64,000 nucleotides of DNA from positions 104,796-168,795 of the forward strand of contig WNNJ02000886.1 of assembly GCA_012934845.2 (NCBI GenBank), given 5' to 3'. Positions within the stretch are counted from its first letter, which is position 1; each line of letters starts with the position of its first letter. The DNA comes from Pomphorhynchus laevis. Lineage: Eukaryota > Acanthocephala > Palaeacanthocephala > Echinorhynchida > Pomphorhynchidae. Below the pieces are notes generated by a model. The model ran no database searches and was not told where the DNA came from. It saw only the letters and a list, made by a program, of their open reading frames with translations. The position numbers and the translations under genes are program-made. This document shows positions 57,567 through 64,000 of the stretch, piece after piece.

Positions 57567-59785
57567 TTATGGATGCGTTTATATCGGGCATAAAATTCAG
57601 TTCTATAAGACAACGACTACCTGAAATTTCTAATATATCCCTTGCTGATTAAATCAAAAAGACTCGAACGTTAGAATCTGCACATGTAAATGCTGAAGCG
57701 TATACGATTTCGAACATCCATGTTTCTGCTTTATCGTCCTAACATAAACAAGATTGCGAGTCATCTGGAAACGATTCATGTTCCGTTGTGAATAATCCTA
57801 CAAACGTCTGTTTTTTGTGGTCAACATAGAATCCACGCAACAAATGCCCCGCCCGAGCCTTACGTTCCACGAAATGTAATAAGATAGGGCATTTTGCAAA
57901 TGTGTGCCAATCTATATCTGTAAACAATTTCAGCACGGTAGCTGCAACCGATTCGAACAATGACCCATTCTCTTCGTTGACTACCTTGTTACTATCATCG
58001 ACAAAGTCCTATGATTTATCGAAGTCAAAGATCACTGTCTCAATTGGCCAGCATTCCTTATCAGCATTAAGTGACAACTGTAGTGCCGAGAATTTCATCG
58101 ACGAAGCAATAGTAAACAAGCTACAGCTAATTAGAATATAATACGCTCGCAATATAACAATGACATCCACGAATCATTCTTGTCCAGTACGATCCTGCTG
58201 TATGGTTGACATGATTATACAAGGAGTCATGAATCTATTTGACTGCTCTGTTTAAAACGATTATGTAACGACATTATACTTGGTTACCCATATGGCATCC
58301 CGTCCCGTAACCAAAAACGATATTGTCGATATGCTATCGAAAATACCTGGCTCGCCGTGCACACTGACAGAGCGGGAAACACTTCAAAATATTCATCAAG
58401 CATATTGTCATCTTGGAGTCACTCGGCTAAATTATTTCGTTAAATCGCGAAACATACTGTATTCGTTAGACGACATACGAAACGTAATTTTAAATTGCCA
58501 AACATGTACAGTTCTCAAGTTTCGATATTACACACTTCCTGAATCTCGTCTTATTAGAGCGACACGGCCTTTTTGAGACTTTATATAGATTTCAAAGGTC
58601 CGATTTCTAGTGTAAATAAGAACAGATACATGATCAACATTATAGACGAATTTTCACGTTTTCCTTTCTTATTTGCGTGTCGAGACATGTGGGCGTTCAC
58701 ATTTATCCGATGTTTAGAGTGCTTGTTCTTCATGTTTGTAACACCCGAATACATTCATTGCGACCGAGGTCTGTGTTTGTTATCGAACGATTTTAGAACA
58801 TACCTCCATAAACACGGAATCGCCATTAGCAATTCCGCTTCGTATAATCCTATGGGATATTCACAAATCGAACGAGATAATGGAACAATTTGACGGAGTA
58901 TCGAATTGACTCTCTGCAAGAAATCCCATAATCGCAGTGGCAAAAATGTCTTCAAATTGTATTACATTCAATGCGTTCACTTCTATGTGTGCCGATAAAC
59001 TACACACCACTCGATATATTCTTTAAATTTGAACGTCGTTCTGGCTCAAAATAAACATACCACAGTGGTTATTAACTCCTGGTCTTGTAGTACTAACGAA
59101 ACATTCGATAACTAGTAAGTATGACGACAAAACAGAAATAGTTAAATTAATAGAGAGCAATACGAAGACAGCTTAAATCGAACATTCTGATGGGGCTCGC
59201 ACAATAGTTTCCGTCAAGCATCTTGTTCCTTATCTAAACGACCAGACCGAGTTAAGAGGATGCCAAGCTCAGAGTATCCTGAACGAGGCGGATATAAAGT
59301 GCGAGTCAAAAGATCAACCTTCACAAAACTGATGGTCAAATCAATGTATATGTGATGGAATCAATGTGTATGAGGCGTATCCTGAACGATGCGGATATAA
59401 AGTGCGAGTCAAAAGATCAACCTTCACAAAACTGATGATCAAATCAGTGTGTATGATGGAAATCACGACGAGAACATGTTGACCCAGAGACATCGTATTG
59501 GACATGATTTTAAAGACCAAACAGAAACGACATTTCCATTAAACGACGAAATCTCGAGAAACACATCAGAGTCAATAGGAGGCCAGCAAACTTGCTCTGA
59601 GAACCGTACAAAGATATGGTCGTATAATTCGTCAGTCATCAAGCCGTAACGATTACATTGTTGCTCGAAATAAAAAGCAGGGGTGAATGTCGGTTTCAAA
59701 TAACAAATAGTAAACATAACTATCTACTTCTCCATTTGATTTGTATATAGTTGAATAAAACTAAGAAACTTATTTGCTTTATATC
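57567..59785 (+). mobile_element. Ty3/gypsy fossil, copy 2
   Basis: Same outline as 17827-20045 (gag end, zinc knuckle, protease-like piece, integrase) and nearly the same length. It differs by a small number of substitutions, so the two are a young pair. Broken, with several breaks shared with copy 1. The left end abuts the LINE monomers and the right end abuts a Penelope-like element. No recognisable LTR at the left end. Confidence 0.85.
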
Positions 59786-61015
59786 TACATTTAGCTTAAT
59801 GGAATTTGACAATAAAATGTACATACACTCTCTAGTCACTGCAATGGGTACTCCCTTATCTTAGCACCAACGTATGTGATTTTGTACATGGGAATGCTCA
59901 AAGCTAATAAGATTTAAACATCCACAGTAAAGCCACATACATGGCTACGTTATATTGATGATGTTCTGATAATATTGACCGATGGAGAAGAGAGCCTTTC
60001 CCAATTTTAAAAATGATAAATGATGGACCAATAACGATTACCTGCGATCGTTCAGAATCTGGTCATTTTCTAACTTACGATCGAGTAAGTGAAAATCAAA
60101 GGTCGTATAGCTTTGCATACAAAGCTCTTCAGGAAGCTCCAGTCAGGTGCTATGTATTTACATGCTCAAAGTGCTCATAACAGCAGTACGAAAAGATCAG
60201 TGATACAGAATGAGATACGAGGTATTATAAAAATATCCAGCAACATAACGGGACAGTATGAAGCCATACAAACGATTAAAAGCGATTTTCTGAAACGGAG
60301 ATATACGAAGTTATAAATCGATCTTGAAATTCACAGAGCGGCCAAACTTAAGAGAAAAGAGTTACTCCTTAAACTCAGCACTAAGGCATTACAAACGGTG
60401 AATGTTTTTTTAATATCATCCAGCGCTAAAGTCAGTACATCTCGACATGCTCAGGGCTTAGAACACTGTGGGTGCACCAGGAAACCCTCCCATGATTTTT
60501 TTCAACAGTATAAAGACCATAAGACAGGCATTAGTGAGGTCACGATTTGTATCACATTCAGCTAACGAAAGAGTATCGAAATAATACGTAAGTCAACCTT
60601 GCGACCGGCCCAGATGTAAAACATGCCAAATAATAGGCACATCAATGTGTATTCGCAGCGGAGTCACAAATAGTAAGTATCGTATAAAGATCGATAGCAA
60701 CGTCAATTGTGCCTCCTCACAAATAATATATGCAGCAACTTGCCGCCTGTGTGCTATTTAATACGTTGGAGAAACGGCCAATGCGTTAAGCATTAGAATA
60801 AACAACCAACGTACACACATTAAGCAAAAGATTATAACAGACGTCGCTCTACAACACGCACTGAGTCATGGTCACGTGAACGAGGAACTATTAAAGTATA
60901 CAATTATTCAGAATACTTAAAATGACATTACGGACAGAAGAAATGAGGAATCATTCTGGATTCTACAGCTAATGGCTAACATTCCCTAAGGTTTAACCAA
61001 CTGCACCAAAACTAA
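59786..61015 (+). mobile_element. Penelope-like element, copy A
   Basis: RT pieces: TAMGTPLS (about 59845), then WLRYIDDVLIILTDGEESLS (59950-60005), the catalytic box YIDDV of Penelope-like RTs. A thumb follows with YLHAQSAHNSSTKRSVIQNE and GIIKISSN (60147-60230). A basic linker then leads to a GIY-YIG-type region with the lead ATCRLCAI, a YVGET strand (60763) and a tail with HALSHGHVNEELLKY and ESFWILQLMANIP. Stops and frameshifts are present. Both domains are visible, so this is the endonuclease-bearing branch. Confidence 0.75.
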
Positions 61016-61079
61016 CGTGTGAAGAGATCACGTAAACTATTTTAGGTTGCTTAAGTCTATTTTAGGCTGAACTATTTTA

Positions 61080-62240
61080 GATCGAACCTGGCCAGTGCAT
61101 TTTCTAGATGTTACAATAGACAAGCGACGGAACTTAGATAATGTACGTTATTTTACAAGTCCATCTCCCAAGAAAGAATCAACATCCGTCTATTTACATC
61201 CCACCAGTGCCCATTCATACACAACTAAAATAACAATGATACAAAATGAATTTAGAAGAGCTATTAAAATAGCTAGTGGAACATATGTGAAGTGGTCAGC
61301 GATTAATACTATTATAGGAGATCTAATTTTGAGAGGATATAGGAAGCGAGAGAGATATAGAGAGAGTTGAGCAGGGTTAGAAGGATGACTCGTGAATCAC
61401 TACTGTGTGTATCGAGGCCAAAAAAGCCCTCTAAGTCAATTTGTATCCTACCATTTCACCCGGCACTACGAGGTAACAACAAGGACTTTCTAGCTGCCTA
61501 TAGACATACCGGTATGAATGGAATGGAACCTGTTATATTCTTTTGGAATATAAACACGATACGAGGGTTTTTGGTTGCTCCGACAATTAGACGTGATACA
61601 ATGACAATCTCAAATTCAGTGCTTGCATCGTGTCAGCCGTGTCGGAGATGTCGGTGTAAAACCTGTTGTCTTATAGTCTCCAGAAACTACTTCTCAAGCT
61701 CAGGTGACAGGTCTCAAATATAGAGTGGCATCTAGTACTACTTGTAATACACAAAACTGCGTGTATTTGGCTACGTGTTCAATTTGCTCAATGCAATATA
61801 TAGGCAAAACGTCTAATGGCTTAAACATACGCATAAACAATAGGAGGGCAGATATAAAACGTAGGGATCAAACAGACGGGGCAGTGGCTCACGCGCTGTT
61901 TTATACCCAGAATGAAAATATTGGGGCGAGTGAAATATATAAATACATGATAATTGAGAATGAGCTTGATGACACTACAAAACGGAGAAGTCGGGAAATG
62001 TATTGGATTTCCCAGATGATGGTGGTCACTCCACATGGTCTATCACAAGCCTCACAACTAAAATGGCAGGACATTACGTAGTGTTTACATTTTTATTTTT
62101 GCATGTAATTATTTTCAATGCAATACTTTGACATATGTAATTTGCTAGTTGTAATGTATTTTGCTAATTGCAGATTGACCTGAAGAAGCCCATTTAGGGC
62201 GAAACGTTGAAAATAATATTTTGTTGGTCTATATCCGGTT
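61080..62240 (+). mobile_element. Penelope-like element, copy B, with GIY-YIG nuclease
   Basis: Begins inside the RT after the catalytic box: VHFLDVTIDKRRNLDNVRYF, then LHPTSAHSYTTKITMIQNEF and GDLILRGYRKR (61095-61370). A linker follows (VLASCQPCRRCRCKTCC). The nuclease (61704-62081) has CNTQNCVYLATCSICSMQYI, then IGKTSNGLNIRINNRRADIK, HALFYTQNENI and REMYWISQMMV, keeping the Y-I-G-K-T strand, the R-x-N-N-R helix and the catalytic-type E. The nuclease frame is almost intact. A hammerhead-like motif lies in the 3' tail. It is not a copy of element A; the two differ in sequence and stand in tandem. Confidence 0.8.
62180..62205 (+). ncRNA. Hammerhead-ribozyme-like motif in the Penelope tail
   Basis: CTGAAGA, one base, a 4-bp stem gccc/gggc with a 5-base loop, then GAAAC. 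Penelope-like elements are known to carry small hammerhead motifs. The extra base before the stem departs from the active consensus, so activity is doubtful. Confidence 0.4.
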
Positions 62241-62539
62241 TTATTATTAATTTTTAATATATATTGAAAAGTATATATAATATATATTGTTCGGTTAATC
62301 TTATTTATACGAATTGAACCCTAGTATTTAGTGCATGATTCTTACTATATTTGAACCTTTGGTAATGAATCAACATAGTAGTGAAAGAATTTACGAATAA
62401 GATCTAATTTGTTGTGGAGCTTTGGGATTCTATTACAATAAATTAGATATTATTCATCCATACTTTTACTATTATGCCGGTTCATTACTAAATAATCATA
62501 TATAATACCAGCAATTGACAATAATTTATTTAAAAAATG
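62241..62539. other. AT-rich flank of the Penelope-like element
   Basis: Nothing recognised. Confidence 0.4.
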
Positions 62540-63065
62540 AATTATTGATAGAGTACACGGCAACACTTATCAGAAGAGTGTAGTATCCACTGGTCGTTTC
62601 AGTTGCATGTGTGACATTATGAATGAAGGCGTTTCCGACACTGTTTAATTATTTGAGGCTTGCGCTCTTTACCAGATTGAACCGCTGTTCGGATAATCCT
62701 TAAGCATTATACATTTATTGTTGCTTAATTGTCACAACACTCGTTGCATCCTTAATACGGAATGTATAATAGTGGTGCACGGATGCACTGAGTAGACAAC
62801 GGTCCAGGATTTCTTTCGAAATACGGAATTTATAGAAAATACGCACTTACGAAATTCGGCATTTATGGATTACTCAACAACACTCACCAGTATAATGAAA
62901 TACCAACTGGTCGTTTCGGTTGCCGGTGTGACAGTAAAAGAAGGTATTTCCAACCCGTTGCTTAATGACTGAGGATTTCGCTCTTAAAACAGAACATTTG
63001 CTTTACAGAGCATTCCTATTTACCCGGCAAAGGTTGTTGCTTACTGTTGACTTCACTCATTGGAT
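62540..63065 (+). repeat. Two diverged tandem repeats (~325 bp period)
   Basis: The segment with ccactggtcgtttcagttgc and gtgtgaca near 62595 recurs as ccaactggtcgtttcggttg near 62910, followed in both by gaaggNNtttcc, a gaggNtt-cgctctt stretch and tgttgctta. Confidence 0.55.
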
Positions 63066-63194
63066 CTAAAACTAGATTAGTCTAGAAGTAACATGAAGCC
63101 TGCAGTTTGTTGATCGAAGTCAGTCAAACGTCAACTACATTATATACATTACAAATTCAATTCGGAATACGGGTCGTTGTTTCATTCCGCCAGG

Positions 63195-63230
63195 ACTCTA
63201 TGGCGAGTCCGGGTGGGACTCTCATAGAGT
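63195..63230 (+). repeat. Strong two-part hairpin
   Basis: actctatg pairs with catagagt (63195-63202 and 63223-63230), and inside it gagtcc pairs with ggactc around the loop gggtg. All 14 pairs are perfect, with a small internal loop (gc/t). GC-rich island in AT-rich DNA. Role unknown. Confidence 0.7.
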
Positions 63231-63354
63231 GTGTTAATTTATACATTTATTAATAATTTAAACACCATCAAGCAACAAAAAGAAAAAAATTGTCTTTGAA
63301 ACGTCGAAGACAATGCTTTGTGGCGTTTTAATTATTACTCAATATAAGTGTTAT

Positions 63355-63480
63355 TTAATATATATTATATATTATAATGTATATAATATATTATATGTTA
63401 TAATGTATATATATATTATATATTATAATGTATATATAATATTATAATATATATTATACCTTATATAGTAATTTATATAA
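63355..63480. repeat. AT microsatellite
   Basis: Almost pure tata/atat with repeated ataatgtatata units. Confidence 0.8.
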
Positions 63481-64000
63481 ATCAAATGTATTTTGGCGAT
63501 AAAAAGCATATATATATTTATATCTAAGGGAACACAATAGCAATTATTAAGATGTCAGGTAGATATGCAGCTTACCTGTGATAGTATTATTTCCCTTTGT
63601 GCCAATCATATACGAGATTCATATGCGTGAACAATGTTAAGCACACTGCGCTCTGTTACTGCTGAATGAATGAGATAGTCGAAACTATTAACAAGCGTTT
63701 CTACTACTGTTCTTCAATAGAAAAAGGTAGGAGGAAGGCAGAAAGCAGAGAGATAGATATATATAGAGAAAACGGAAAATGTGACAACAAATATTCGGAA
63801 AACGCCATTATATCGTTTTTTTTCACAGAAAAACAGGGTAGCAAAATAGAGCTGTTGCTTTCGCTACAGCAATGAAAGTGTGCTTTGAAGAAATGATAAG
63901 AATGACAGTCAGCTAAGGTAAATTGTAGCCGGTTTTTTAATATATCGCAGTACACTAGCAAAGCAAAAACAAAATTAAAATATAATACAAGTGTATTCTT
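63481..64000. other. No gene recognised at the window end
   Basis: A plus-strand 69-codon frame (63666-63875) has a lysine/arginine-rich middle but no motif; it could be an exon cut by the window edge, without support. Confidence 0.3.

Noticed and set aside
63666-63875. 69-codon frame at the window end
   Set aside because: No motif, splice context or homologue visible; cannot be supported as a gene.

Overview
The window is animal nuclear DNA from an AT-rich invertebrate. The evidence is intron-like signals around single-exon-sized reading frames, no operons or bacterial ribosome sites, and a dense layer of metazoan retroelements: LINEs of CR1-like, L2-like and RTE-like type, Penelope-like elements with a GIY-YIG nuclease, Ty3/gypsy fossils, and two RT families with a nuclease-like tail that are common in cnidarians, sponges and other invertebrates. 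I cannot name the species. Low-GC lineages such as flatworms, rotifers, cnidarians or myxozoans, and mesozoans would all fit.

Layout. 1-6 kb: AT-rich repeats, a Penelope-like fragment, a striking 288-bp foldback insertion, a MITE and one RT-element tail. 6.9-12.5 kb: a cluster of host reading frames (7.1, 8.2, 9.8 and 11.5 kb, plus strand). Three of them share a C-x-x-C motif followed by an amphipathic helix. A fourth, gene 3, differs and may carry a BEN-like end. 13-17 kb: foldbacks, a TA-flanked MITE, and a second copy of the block found at 0.7-2.6 kb, so the cluster lies between direct repeats. 17.8-36 kb: transposon graveyard (gypsy copy 1, LINE ORF1 remnants, RT elements with nuclease-like tails, a CR1-like LINE with an L2 insertion, LINE fragments, inverted repeats). 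37.6-38.9 kb: another CxxC-family gene, very acidic. 39.3-63 kb: more retroelements, including a nearly full RT/nuclease element, an inverted pair of L2 LINEs, a nearly full RTE-like LINE, gypsy copy 2 (almost identical to copy 1) and two Penelope-like elements in tandem.

The most interesting material is the CxxC gene family. It has disordered Asn/Ser/Asp-rich leaders and short CxxC-helix modules, with a candidate -1 frameshift heptamer in gene 1 and a stretch at the start of gene 2 that is open in two frames. Next is a hammerhead-ribozyme-like motif shared by the foldback at 1 kb and the Penelope-like tail at 62.2 kb. No tRNA, rRNA or CRISPR array was found.
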